From NCBI GenBank assembly GCA_049115575.1, contig JAGDZU010000004.1, positions 124,001 to 188,000 of the forward strand: 64,000 nt of DNA, in the 5' to 3' direction. The notes beneath the pieces are model-generated. The model was not told where the DNA came from. It saw only the letters and a program-made list of their open reading frames with translations, and did not search any database. The position numbers and the translations under genes were made by a program. Below are positions 24,644 to 33,140 of the stretch, piece after piece. The DNA is from JAHEKB01 sp049115575 (lineage in GTDB: Bacteria; Bacteroidota; Bacteroidia; NS11-12g; UBA9320). Position 1 is the stretch's first letter. Each line of letters opens with the position of its first letter.

Positions 24644-26532
24644 TAAGCTCTTTTGTCGCTTCCTTCCATATAGTAAACAAAACTTTGGTTCACTACTTTA
24701 TTTCCACCTGGTGTAGGATAATTCCCTGTGAAGTACCAATCTCCTTTATGGTTTGGACATGAAGCATGGAGACCTTCTATCGATTGATAAACTATCTCTA
24801 CTTTGGCTTTCATGTCTTCAGGTGTAACCAATCTTGCAATTTCTTGTTCTAACTCCTGATCCGTAAAACGCTCATATAACATTTTAACCTTGTTCTCCAT
24901 TTGAGCTATTGGCTTTTTCAATTCCACTTGGCAGGCACGGTAGATATCATCCATAAGCCCTTCTTCTCCTCTTTGCTCAAGCAAACTTTTAGCCGCTCTA
25001 AATGCAATAAATTCATTCATTCTACTCATGTCAATACCATAACAATCAGGGTATTTTATTATTGGAGCGGAAGACGCCACAACTACTTTTTTAGGGCTGA
25101 GTCTGTCTAAGATTTTTAGAATTGAAGTTTTTAGAGTTGTTCCCCTAACAATACTGTCGTCAACTACTACTATGGTGTCTTCATTTGGTTTGACAACTCC
25201 ATATGTAACATCGTATACGTGACCTACAAGATCTTCTCTGTCTTTGTCTTGGGTGATGAAGGTTCGCATTTTAGCATCCTTAACCAATATCTTTTCACGA
25301 CGAATCTTAATACGCAAAATCTTGTCTATTTCCTGCGCACTCAAATTGTCGCCCAATTTTAAAAGGGTTTCCCTTTTGTATTTATCTAAATAACGATAAA
25401 TCCCATCTACTAGACCATAGAATGAAGTAGCTGCTGTATTTGGAATATAAGAGAACACTGTGGTTCTAATATCATAATCCAATCGCTTTAGTACTTCTCG
25501 AGCTACTTTTCTACCGAGTTGCTTTCTCTCTTCGTGAATTTTAGCATCACTTCCTCGAGAAAAATAGATTCGTTCGAAAGTGCAAGAGAGTCGCTCTCTT
25601 GCTGGAACTATTTCTTCTTCAGTAAAGCTGGCATCGCGTTTAATGATTAACGCATTACCAGGTTTTATTTCTTTGATATCGTCTAATTGTAAATCAAAAG
25701 CTGTTTGTATTGGTGATCTCTCACTGGCACAAACTATGACCTCATCATCTGCCCAATAATAATTTGGTCTGATTCCATTTGGATCACGGACAATAAAAGC
25801 ATTGCCATCTCCTATCAGTCCTACCATATTATAACCGCCGTCTACATTTTTAAATGAGTTCCTCAATACTTTACCTAAATCCAAATTGGCTTTGATACTG
25901 GACGCAATCTCCAAACTATCCATATCCTCATCTCTGAACTTATGATAGAGCTCCTGATTCTCTTCATCTAAGAAATGACCAATCTTTTCCAACATGGTGA
26001 CATTGTCACTGATTTCCTTTGGATGCTGACCTAGTTGTATCAATTGGTGATACATCTCTTGCACATTGGTCATATTATAATTGCCAGCTAATACAAGATT
26101 TCTACTCATCCAGTTGTTTTGACGTAAAAAGGGATGAATATTTTCTATAGCGTTCTTTCCATGAGTGGCATATCTCAAATGACCCAACAACAACTCTCCG
26201 GCATAGGCATAATGTTGTTTTAACCAGGTAGTGTGTTCCACCATAGTCTGATCTAATAACTGGTATTTCTTATTTATTCTCTCAAATAAGGTAGCCACAG
26301 CGTTGGTGTCTTTGGCACGTTCTCGTGCTATATACCTGTTTCCGTACTGGGGATCTAGTTTTATTACGGCGAGTCCTGCGCCATCCTGACCGCGATTTAA
26401 TTGCTTACCCATGAGTAATTGCAATTTTTTAATGCCGTAAAGTGCTGAACCGTACTTTTCTCGGTAGTAATCCAGTGGCTTCCTTAATCTAATGAAAGCT
26501 ACACCGCATTCGTGTTTTATGAACTCACTCAT
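24640..26532 (-). CDS. purF: Long-form amidophosphoribosyltransferase (PurF paralogue)
   Basis: PurF makes phosphoribosylamine from PRPP and glutamine, the first step of purine synthesis. The 630-residue protein is longer than usual PurF (about 470-510). It has an N-terminal Ntn glutaminase domain, with the nucleophile probably Cys9 in HECGVAFI after removal of a short propeptide, NRGQDGAG and RYATHG. The PRPP-binding motif VVVDDSIVRGTT lies near residues 453-464. ATG 26532 is chosen over one at 26544, because the -7 box lies at 26546-26553. Bacteroidota often carry this long form beside a standard PurF, so it may have a specialised role. It ends 4 bases into the hydrolase gene (tail to tail). 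Confidence 0.88.
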   Translation of the reverse strand: MSEFIKHECGVAFIRLRKPLDYYREKYGSALYGIKKLQLLMGKQLNRGQDGAGLAVIKLDPQYGNRYIARERAKDTNAVATLFERINKKYQLLDQTMVEHTTWLKQHYAYAGELLLGHLRYATHGKNAIENIHPFLRQNNWMSRNLVLAGNYNMTNVQEMYHQLIQLGQHPKEISDNVTMLEKIGHFLDEENQELYHKFRDEDMDSLEIASSIKANLDLGKVLRNSFKNVDGGYNMVGLIGDGNAFIVRDPNGIRPNYYWADDEVIVCASERSPIQTAFDLQLDDIKEIKPGNALIIKRDASFTEEEIVPARERLSCTFERIYFSRGSDAKIHEERKQLGRKVAREVLKRLDYDIRTTVFSYIPNTAATSFYGLVDGIYRYLDKYKRETLLKLGDNLSAQEIDKILRIKIRREKILVKDAKMRTFITQDKDREDLVGHVYDVTYGVVKPNEDTIVVVDDSIVRGTTLKTSILKILDRLSPKKVVVASSAPIIKYPDCYGIDMSRMNEFIAFRAAKSLLEQRGEEGLMDDIYRACQVELKKPIAQMENKVKMLYERFTDQELEQEIARLVTPEDMKAKVEIVYQSIEGLHASCPNHKGDWYFTGNYPTPGGNKVVNQSFVYYMEGSDKRAY

Positions 26533-26545
26533 GAAATTGAGCAAG

Positions 26546-26561
26546 CAAAGTTATAACTTTG
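26546..26561. promoter_or_regulatory. Perfect 16-bp palindrome of two head-to-head -7 boxes
   Basis: The sequence CAAAGTTATAACTTTG equals its own reverse complement. Read to the left it gives TAACTTTG for the purF-like gene (13 bases before ATG 26532). Read to the right it gives TAACTTTG for aroQ (21 bases before ATG 26583). Polymerase bound for one direction would block the other, so the two genes may be expressed in competition. Confidence 0.75.
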
Positions 26562-26582
26562 ATTCCTATAATTTACGCTTTA

Positions 26583-27008
26583 ATGAGCATCTTAATAATC
26601 AACGGTCCAAACTTAAATTTACTGGGAAAACGCGAACCCGAGAAATACGGTCATTTAAGCTTTGAAGAGGTCCTTAAAGACCTAAGAATTACCTATGACA
26701 CTATAGAAATAGAATATTACCAAAGCAATGTGGAGGGTGAACTCATAGATCGAATTCACAAGGCGGTAGAAGATGAGCATAGTGGAATAATACTTAATGC
26801 AGGTGGGTATTCTCATACATCTGTAGCTTTAGCCGATGCAGTTGCAGCTATTGACATCCCAGTTGTGAGTGTCCACATTAGTAATATTTACCAAAGAGAA
26901 GAGGAAAGACATAAAGAACTTTTGACCAAACATGTAGTTGGTGGTATTTACGGTTTAGGTACAAGAGCTTATAAACTTGCAGTGCAGTACCTACTGTCAG
27001 ATGCTTAA
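26583..27008 (+). CDS. aroQ: 3-dehydroquinate dehydratase, type II
   Basis: AroQ removes water from 3-dehydroquinate in the shikimate pathway and acts as a dodecamer in the cytoplasm. The 141-residue protein has the complete signature: INGPNLNLLGKREPEKYG at the N terminus with the catalytic Tyr, NAGGYSHTSVAL, and SVHISN with the catalytic His. ATG 26583 is chosen over ATT/ATG codons upstream because it gives MSILIINGPN, the usual N terminus. The end overlaps the glycosyltransferase gene tail to tail by 12 bases. Confidence 0.96.
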   Translation: MSILIINGPNLNLLGKREPEKYGHLSFEEVLKDLRITYDTIEIEYYQSNVEGELIDRIHKAVEDEHSGIILNAGGYSHTSVALADAVAAIDIPVVSVHISNIYQREEERHKELLTKHVVGGIYGLGTRAYKLAVQYLLSDA

Positions 27009-28013
27009 GTCTGAATATTTTCTGTTTCGTTTTATAAAGTATTCCCAAACTATGGACTTCTGAAACAGTTTAGAATCATCGTAGCCTTTGTCAATTTTCT
27101 TTCTTTCCTTAATCCATAAACCCAGATTAGACCAATAAGCCATATGTGCCTTGAGAACCTGCCACAATACAGACGGCCTTCCTCCTATTAGAAAGTTCAA
27201 GGCAGAAACTCCATCCAAAACCATTTTCCAGAGCAAAACGAGATACCAAGTTTTTGAACTGAGATTCTTGGTGAGCATGGCCAAATTATTTCTATAATTC
27301 AGATAATATTTAAACGAAGAACCATTGGCAAGAGTTCCCCCTCCTACATGAAATACCTCTGAACCGGGCTCAACATAAATCTCAAATCCCCTGTGCTGCA
27401 TTCTCCAGCAGAGATCTATTTCTTCCATATGGGCAAAAAACCTTTCATCAAAACCACCACATTGATGAAATACTTCAGATCTTACCATAAAGGCCGCTCC
27501 CGTCGCCCAAAAGATTTGCATGGGTGTATCATATTGACCGTGATCTATTTCCAATTCATCAAAAATTCTACCTCTACAAAAAGGGTATCCCCACTTATCC
27601 ATTAAGCCGCCTGAAGCTCCCGCATATTCAAAGAGTCTGATGTCGTTATACGCCTTGATTTTGGGCTGAACAGCTGCAACGTTTGCATTGTCATCCATTA
27701 GCCTCTTTAAAGGAAGTAACCAATTCTCACTTACCTCTACATCTGTATTCAAGAGCACATAATATTCGGAATTAATCTGAGCTAGTGCCCTGTTATAACC
27801 GCCAGCATAACCAAAATTTTCATCTAGAAGTATAGAGTCGAATTGATCTTTATGTGCGTTTAGATATTCCCTGCTTCCATCTGTTGAAGCATTGTCAACC
27901 ACTATCAATTTACTGTCTCCACTGAATTCTAAAACCTTGGGTACAAACTGCTCTAAGTAGTGCAGAGTATTATAATTGAGTATTACAATAGCTATGTCTG
28001 ACTTATCACTCAT
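26997..28013 (-). CDS. Family 2 glycosyltransferase
   Basis: The 338-residue protein has the GT-A fold start IAIVILNYNTLHYLEQFV, VVDNASTDGSREYL (about 37-50), the DxD-like LLNTDVEVSENW (about 92-103) and ATGAAFMVRSEVFHQCGGFDERFF, typical of rhamnosyl-transferase-type GT2 enzymes. A helical region near 255-285 may contact the membrane. It should add a sugar to a surface polysaccharide. Its ATG overlaps the stop of the upstream lipoprotein gene (ATGA), so the two are translationally coupled. Confidence 0.9.
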   Translation of the reverse strand: MSDKSDIAIVILNYNTLHYLEQFVPKVLEFSGDSKLIVVDNASTDGSREYLNAHKDQFDSILLDENFGYAGGYNRALAQINSEYYVLLNTDVEVSENWLLPLKRLMDDNANVAAVQPKIKAYNDIRLFEYAGASGGLMDKWGYPFCRGRIFDELEIDHGQYDTPMQIFWATGAAFMVRSEVFHQCGGFDERFFAHMEEIDLCWRMQHRGFEIYVEPGSEVFHVGGGTLANGSSFKYYLNYRNNLAMLTKNLSSKTWYLVLLWKMVLDGVSALNFLIGGRPSVLWQVLKAHMAYWSNLGLWIKERKKIDKGYDDSKLFQKSIVWEYFIKRNRKYSDLSI

Positions 28014-28528
28014 TTAAGCGGTGAGAATACAAAACGCATAATATCCGGGTGTAGAAGAAGTATACATGCCGCATCCTTTGATTCGCTCATTTTGCTTTCC
28101 ATAGCTTCCTTGCGATCTTCCAAAATAATTCCCTTTTTTACCATGGCTTCTAAAGTGCTCGCAGAGAAATGAAAACTGGTATTAAACAAATCTTTGTCAA
28201 TTACCTTGTCGGCAAAAGCCATGTCTTCGGGGTGTGCAATGAGAATAGGAAAATTGCTATATCCCTGTTTTATGATTTCGGTGATGACTTCTTGAAGGGG
28301 TTTTTTTAATATCTTTAAATCACCTTCTAAATTTTTTAGTATCTCATCTATTTTATTCTCCATTTCAATTTTTATGTCAGGCTTGTTCATTTGAGTAAAC
28401 AGAATGTCACAAGAACAGTTTGCTATGTTTGAGCCTTGCAAAAGTGGTTCTTTTTTACATAAGCTTTGAGATAACAAAACAAAAAATATTATGAAACAAA
28501 TTGCCTTTCTGACTATGGGGTTCGCCAT
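28010..28528 (-). CDS. Lipoprotein of unknown function coupled to the glycosyltransferase
   Basis: The 172-residue product starts MANPIVRKAICFIIFFVLLS, followed by QSLC, a lipoprotein signal with the modified Cys at residue 24. The mature part is helical and charged (EMENKIDEILKNLEGDLKI, then LIAHPEDMAFADKV). No family is recognised. It is considered real because its stop overlaps the glycosyltransferase start by four bases. ATG 28528 is needed to keep the signal peptide. That puts its first 38 bases over the first 38 bases of the opposite-strand lipoprotein gene at 28491. Confidence 0.65.
   Translation of the reverse strand: MANPIVRKAICFIIFFVLLSQSLCKKEPLLQGSNIANCSCDILFTQMNKPDIKIEMENKIDEILKNLEGDLKILKKPLQEVITEIIKQGYSNFPILIAHPEDMAFADKVIDKDLFNTSFHFSASTLEAMVKKGIILEDRKEAMESKMSESKDAACILLLHPDIMRFVFSPLK
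28460..28468 (+). promoter_or_regulatory. Possible -7 box of the LVIVD lipoprotein operon
   Basis: TAAGCTTTG resembles TAnnTTTG with one extra spacer base. It ends 22 bases before ATG 28491 and lies inside the coding sequence of the opposite-strand lipoprotein gene. Confidence 0.35.
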
Positions 28529-29051
28529 ACTCCTATTATCGTCTTGTCTTGGCTCAGATGTTAAGCAAGTCCAGGGCTTAAAGCCCGTATATGGCACAGT
28601 AGATGATCTCACAAAGATGATTAAACACTCTGAAGTTCAGGACCTTGTGAGCCCTGGAAAAATTTATGTAAAAGATCAGCTTCTTCTAATTAATGAAAGC
28701 CTCAAAGGAGTTCACATCTATGATAACTCAGACCCAAGCAATCCAATTAATACCGGATTTATTGAAATCCCAGGCAACTTGGATGTTGCAATGAAAGGAA
28801 ATTTGCTTTATGCAGATTACTTGAATGGATTAGTTACCATAGACATTAGCGATATACAAAATCCAGTATTGAAAGATTTCAATTCAGATTATAATTCAAA
28901 AGACAACGGACAACTTTATCCTCCTTCTTCGGCTACCTCTTTAATAGGAAATAGTCAAGTCTATTTTGAATGTCCGGATAAAACAAAAGGGTTAATTATT
29001 GGATGGGATGTGAGTAACATGCCAGAACCTCAGTGTTACTTATATAAATAA
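28491..29051 (+). CDS. LVIVD-repeat lipoprotein, short
   Basis: The 186-residue protein has a lipoprotein signal (MKQIAFLTMGFAILLLSSC, Cys19) and repeats like KIYVKDQLLLINESLKGVHI, quoted in part, and NLLYADYLNGLVTIDISD, which match the LVIVD beta-propeller repeat with its DxSDPxxP turns (NSDPSNPI, DISDIQNPV). Such proteins sit in the envelope and probably mediate binding. A second LVIVD lipoprotein, a barrel and a GNAT follow in an operon. Its 5' end overlaps a divergent lipoprotein gene. Confidence 0.8.
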   Translation: MKQIAFLTMGFAILLLSSCLGSDVKQVQGLKPVYGTVDDLTKMIKHSEVQDLVSPGKIYVKDQLLLINESLKGVHIYDNSDPSNPINTGFIEIPGNLDVAMKGNLLYADYLNGLVTIDISDIQNPVLKDFNSDYNSKDNGQLYPPSSATSLIGNSQVYFECPDKTKGLIIGWDVSNMPEPQCYLYK

Positions 29052-29057
29052 AAGACC

Positions 29058-29843
29058 ATGAAGAAAATATATATACTTATATGCGTTGCCATCATGGCAT
29101 TTGGATGCTCAGGTGATAAGTCTTCTCCTAGCCCTAGAGCAGTTAGTGAAACTAGTGATTTAAGCAATAGTGGAAATGGCAATAACGGCACCGGAGTTGG
29201 TGGTTCTATGGCTCGTTTTACAATAGCTGGAGATCACCTTTACATTGCCACAACCAACACCCTTTACACTTTCTCGTTGGCCAATTCTACCAAACCGGAA
29301 TTGAAGTCTGAAATTGCTTTAAACTTTTTTGCTGAGACCATATTCCATATTAACGGTACACTCCTACTTGGTACGCAAGGGGGAGTTATGATATACTCAC
29401 TCAATAACCCAGATATGCCATCTTATGAATCGGTTTACCAGCATATTGTGAGTTGCGATCCTGTTGTTGCATCTGGTAGTTATGCCTATTCCACTCTTCG
29501 TACTGAAACCAATTGTTCTCGTGGAGTTAATAGACTTGATGTAATTGATATTTCAGATATAAAAAATCCAAATAGGGTTACCTCTTTTAATATGAATAAT
29601 CCTAAAGGACTAGGAATAGCTGGAGACCGCCTATTTGTTTGCGATGGAGATGACATTAAGCGTTATTCACTTAGCACACCTTCTTTTCCTGAATATTCAG
29701 GTATAGCAACCAGCATTGAGAACTGCTTTGACCTCATACCCATTGGAGACTTGCTTATAGTTTCTAGCGGCGCTGGTATTTACCAATTTACTATAGAGTC
29801 AGATGGTGATTTAACTTTGTTGAGCAAAATAGATGTACAGTAA
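29058..29843 (+). CDS. LVIVD-repeat lipoprotein, long
   Basis: The 261-residue protein has a lipoprotein signal ending in AFGC (Cys near 17), a Ser/Asn/Gly-rich linker (about 20-50) and repeated beta-propeller blades such as HLYIATTNTLYTFSLANSTK and RLDVIDISDIKNPNRV. It is a paralogue of the shorter protein six bases upstream. Both are probably exposed on the outer membrane and may cooperate with the barrel encoded next. Confidence 0.8.
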   Translation: MKKIYILICVAIMAFGCSGDKSSPSPRAVSETSDLSNSGNGNNGTGVGGSMARFTIAGDHLYIATTNTLYTFSLANSTKPELKSEIALNFFAETIFHINGTLLLGTQGGVMIYSLNNPDMPSYESVYQHIVSCDPVVASGSYAYSTLRTETNCSRGVNRLDVIDISDIKNPNRVTSFNMNNPKGLGIAGDRLFVCDGDDIKRYSLSTPSFPEYSGIATSIENCFDLIPIGDLLIVSSGAGIYQFTIESDGDLTLLSKIDVQ

Positions 29844-29844
29844 T

Positions 29845-30534
29845 ATGAAAAAAATAGTGATGTTGATTTGTGCATTTGCCGTGATTATTCCAGCAAAGGC
29901 ACAACAAGTAGAAAAAGGAAGCTACCAGATTGCAAAAATTGATTTGCTAAATTTTATGGGGCTTGGAATACAAAAACTGCATCTGGCATATGAATTCTCT
30001 CCTATTAAGGAAAACCCTAAAAACCTGACTACTTTACAATTTGATTTGACCGCACCATTCAACAGCATGGACTATATAGATGTTGTTGGTGGCGTGGAAG
30101 CAGGTGTTCAATTGAGGTTCTATAAGAAATGGAACAGTGCTCAGAACGATGTTCAGGGTTTATATTTTGGGATAGGCATGGATGGTGGATGGGTGAGTTT
30201 TACCAAAGACAAAGATTACACTTTAGAACCTACTTCAAGTGTTATTAGAACATATACTCATAAATATGATCGTGTGAGAAATGGAATATATGCAAGCATT
30301 GGAAGTCAAGCCAAATTGGGTGAGAAATTATACTTTGACGTTCAACTTGGTATGGGGTGGAGTAATGTTAATGTAAAAGAAAAACCGATTGAGATTGAAG
30401 ATGGATACACTTCATTCAATAATTGGTGGTGGGGCCCAAGATCTCCATTCTACATATTATATGAAGAAGGTAAATATCAACAATTTTATATGCCTGTTTC
30501 ATTCAGTATTGGATACAACTTTGGAAGTAAATAA
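29845..30534 (+). CDS. Outer-membrane beta-barrel-like protein
   Basis: The 229-residue product starts with a signal peptide (MKKIVMLICAFAVIIPAKAQ) and has alternating hydrophobic strands rich in Gly and aromatic residues (LTTLQFDLTAPF, GLYFGIGMDGGWVSF, LYFDVQLGMGWSNVNV). It ends in FSIGYNFGSK, a terminal strand fitting an outer-membrane barrel. ATG 29845, just after the upstream stop, is preferred to an in-frame start at 29833. It is third in the LVIVD operon. Function is not known. Confidence 0.65.
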   Translation: MKKIVMLICAFAVIIPAKAQQVEKGSYQIAKIDLLNFMGLGIQKLHLAYEFSPIKENPKNLTTLQFDLTAPFNSMDYIDVVGGVEAGVQLRFYKKWNSAQNDVQGLYFGIGMDGGWVSFTKDKDYTLEPTSSVIRTYTHKYDRVRNGIYASIGSQAKLGEKLYFDVQLGMGWSNVNVKEKPIEIEDGYTSFNNWWWGPRSPFYILYEEGKYQQFYMPVSFSIGYNFGSK

Positions 30535-31042
30535 TCCCGAGCAAAAACGGATAAACATAAAAGCTCTTGAATCCAGATACATTAAAGAGCTAGCTGTGCT
30601 GGCCAAAGAAATATGGACAGAGCATTACACTCCCATTATAGGTAGGGAACAGGTTGATTACATGATTGGTAAATTTCAATCTGTTCCCGCCATAAAGGAA
30701 CAACTTGAACAATTGGTTAAATATGATTTGGTCTGGAACCAAGCCGAGCTGATTGGCTATATGTCTTACTATAATAAGAAAGACCATATGTTCTTGAGTA
30801 AATTCTATCTACACAAAGATTTCAGGGGCAAAGGAATAGGAAAACTCATGATGGATTATCTGATTGAAAAGGCTAAAATCAGTGCTTCAAAATCCATTCA
30901 GCTTACAGTAAATAAATTCAACAGTATTAGCATAAATCAATACTTACGTATGGGGTTCAAGAATATTGGCCCGGTTGTTATAGATATAGGTAATGGATAT
31001 ATCATGGACGACTATAGACTGGAATTTCAAATCACAGACTAA
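30521..31042 (+). CDS. GNAT-family N-acetyltransferase
   Basis: The 173-residue protein shows the acetyl-CoA-binding loop HKDFRGKGIGKLMMDYL (about 103-119) and the C-terminal strand-helix motif IQLTVNKFNSISINQYLRMG, typical of small GNAT enzymes. The likely start is TTG 30521 (MEVNNPEQKR), overlapping the barrel gene by 14 bases; the first in-frame ATG would delete the first helices, while upstream ATGs lie within the barrel gene. The substrate is unknown. Confidence 0.8.
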   Translation: MEVNNPEQKRINIKALESRYIKELAVLAKEIWTEHYTPIIGREQVDYMIGKFQSVPAIKEQLEQLVKYDLVWNQAELIGYMSYYNKKDHMFLSKFYLHKDFRGKGIGKLMMDYLIEKAKISASKSIQLTVNKFNSISINQYLRMGFKNIGPVVIDIGNGYIMDDYRLEFQITD

Positions 31043-31059
31043 AAATGTATTTTAGGTGA

Positions 31060-31551
31060 ATGAAAAAACTGTGGACACTGGCTTTAGTTTTGATTTGTTT
31101 CAGGTGCTATGGTCAACAAAAAAGCGGAAACGATGAAGCGGAAATCAATGCCGTAATTGAACAATTCTTTGAAGCACTTAACGCACAAGACACGGCAAGT
31201 CTAAGAAGTATAATAAGTCCTAACACTCACTTCTTTGTTTGGATAATTACAAGCAATGATACCATTACAAGAAGAGGAAGCCATGATCAATGGCTTGAAA
31301 GCTTGGTTGATCCAGACCTTAATCTTTTGGAGAGGTATTGGAATGTGGAAATTAAGATACATCAAGGAATTGCAACAGTTTGGACTGATTACGACTTTTA
31401 TGTGAACAACAGCTTTTCCCATTGTGGCGGGAATGTATTTGGTCTAATAAAAACAGATTCGGGCTGGAAAATAACAGATACATTATTCACCTCTGAAAGA
31501 GAATGCGCTCCTTCTCCTCTACCCCAAATTCAGGAAGAAGGTTCCAACTGA
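31060..31551 (+). CDS. Secreted NTF2/SnoaL-like protein
   Basis: The 163-residue protein has a signal peptide (MKKLWTLALVLICFRCYGQ) followed by a cone-shaped NTF2-like fold: EAEINAVIEQFFEALNAQDT, then ISPNTHFFVW and IATVWTDYDFYV. Proteins of the DUF4440/SnoaL group bind small molecules or act as enzymes; this one has no decisive residue. The gene is 17 bases after the GNAT and 18 bases before the sulfatase, so it may belong to one transcription unit. Confidence 0.7.
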   Translation: MKKLWTLALVLICFRCYGQQKSGNDEAEINAVIEQFFEALNAQDTASLRSIISPNTHFFVWIITSNDTITRRGSHDQWLESLVDPDLNLLERYWNVEIKIHQGIATVWTDYDFYVNNSFSHCGGNVFGLIKTDSGWKITDTLFTSERECAPSPLPQIQEEGSN

Positions 31552-31569
31552 TTTATATATATTGCTCAA

Positions 31570-33123
31570 ATGAGAATTCTATTCTATGCTTGTTTAGCTA
31601 TTCTACTTTTTGCTTGTCAAAACAAGAAGGTTGAAGAAAGGAAACCCTATAATGTTCTTTTTGTTTCTATAGATGACTTAGGGCCAAACCTAGGGGTGTA
31701 CAACAACGAGTATATACATTCACCCGTATTGGACTCTTTTGCTTCTCAATCCACTACATTTATGCAAGCATTTTGCCAGGCTGCAGTTTGTGCTCCATCC
31801 AGGGCAAGTTTAATGACCGCAATAAGGCCAGACTCGAGCCATGTGTGGCATTTGGGTGATAAATTCAGAGAGATAAATCCAGATGCAGTTACCATGCCTC
31901 AGTGGTTCAGTAAACACGGATATTATACGGTTTGTATAGGAAAGATTTTTCATAACTACATGCCCGATTCAAGCTCATGGGATGAACCCGACTTGAGACC
32001 TGCACCCTATCTAAAACCAGAATGGTTGAAACGAGATGGTGAAACTTTTTATGTGAATGAAGAAACCCAACGCAAGCAAAAAATTAAGCGCGATTCTGTT
32101 ATAGCACTAAGACCAGGTTATTATGCGGATGGATGGAATAATGGACCTGCATGGGAATGGGAAGACGTTCATGACAGTTTGTACTTCGATGGAGCCCAAA
32201 CGGAGTTGGCCTTAAAGACTTTAGACAGGCTCGCTCAAAAAAATCAGCCTTTTTATATGGCTCTCGGATACTTTAGGCCACACCTCCCTTTTGCCGTGCC
32301 TAAGAAATATTGGGATTTGTATGACAGAAATGAAATTCCACTTGCCAGCAATCCTTACTTACCAAAAGCCTCACCCGTTATGGCCATGAACTCAATGTAT
32401 GAACTCAGAGGTTATGATGGTTTTAGCCATATTAAACACCCTTCTGAATTCCAAATGAATGAAGACACAGCTCGTATTCTTAAGCAGGGCTATTACGCTA
32501 GCGTAAGCTACGTAGATGCACAATTTGGAAAGGTGTTACAACGCTTGAAAGAACTCGGCTTAGACAAGAATACAATAATAGTTGTTTGGGGTGATCACGG
32601 TTGGAAATTGGGCGAGCACAACGGCTGGTGCAAACAGACCAATTACAATATAGACATACATGTGCCACTTATAGTATATAGCCCTGGCGAACAAAATCGC
32701 GGCTCAAAAACAGATGGAATAACTGAGCTCATAGATATGTTTCCTTCGCTATGTGAGCTAGCTGACATTCCAGCACCGAGCTATGCACAAGGAAGCAGTT
32801 TTGTTCCTTTGCTAACGGAACCTAATAAAAAATGGAAAACCGCTGCTTTTAGTCAATTTCACAGAAGACCTAAAGTGAGCGCTGATGGCAAACGCTATAT
32901 GGGTTATTCAATCAGAACGGATCAATATCACTATATTGAGTGGTACTACTGGAATCACGAAACCAAGATAAAAGGGGAGCTTGCAGCTACTGAACTCTAT
33001 TGGCTCCCAGAAGATCCAGATGAGAACGAAAACGTAAGCAATCAAGAGAAATACGCCGAAGTTAAAATTGAGCTTCACGAACAATTAACTAAAGGATGGC
33101 GCAATGCGCGTCCAAGCAATTAA
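31570..33123 (+). CDS. Sulfatase lipoprotein, iduronate-2-sulfatase-like
   Basis: The 517-residue protein has a lipoprotein signal (MRILFYACLAILLFAC, Cys16) and a type I sulfatase domain. The formylglycine motif is Cys74 in CAPSRASLMTAIRP. Metal residues are seen in SIDDLGPNLG, and later WGDHGWKLGEHNGW. The WHLGDKFREINPD and YFRPHLPFAVP segments match iduronate-2-sulfatase-type enzymes (S1_7). It probably desulfates algal or animal sulfated glycans at the cell surface. A formylglycine-generating or anaerobic maturase is not encoded in the window. A ferritin gene follows 17 bases downstream. Confidence 0.88.
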   Translation: MRILFYACLAILLFACQNKKVEERKPYNVLFVSIDDLGPNLGVYNNEYIHSPVLDSFASQSTTFMQAFCQAAVCAPSRASLMTAIRPDSSHVWHLGDKFREINPDAVTMPQWFSKHGYYTVCIGKIFHNYMPDSSSWDEPDLRPAPYLKPEWLKRDGETFYVNEETQRKQKIKRDSVIALRPGYYADGWNNGPAWEWEDVHDSLYFDGAQTELALKTLDRLAQKNQPFYMALGYFRPHLPFAVPKKYWDLYDRNEIPLASNPYLPKASPVMAMNSMYELRGYDGFSHIKHPSEFQMNEDTARILKQGYYASVSYVDAQFGKVLQRLKELGLDKNTIIVVWGDHGWKLGEHNGWCKQTNYNIDIHVPLIVYSPGEQNRGSKTDGITELIDMFPSLCELADIPAPSYAQGSSFVPLLTEPNKKWKTAAFSQFHRRPKVSADGKRYMGYSIRTDQYHYIEWYYWNHETKIKGELAATELYWLPEDPDENENVSNQEKYAEVKIELHEQLTKGWRNARPSN

Positions 33124-33140
33124 AAACCTAATTTTGTTCT

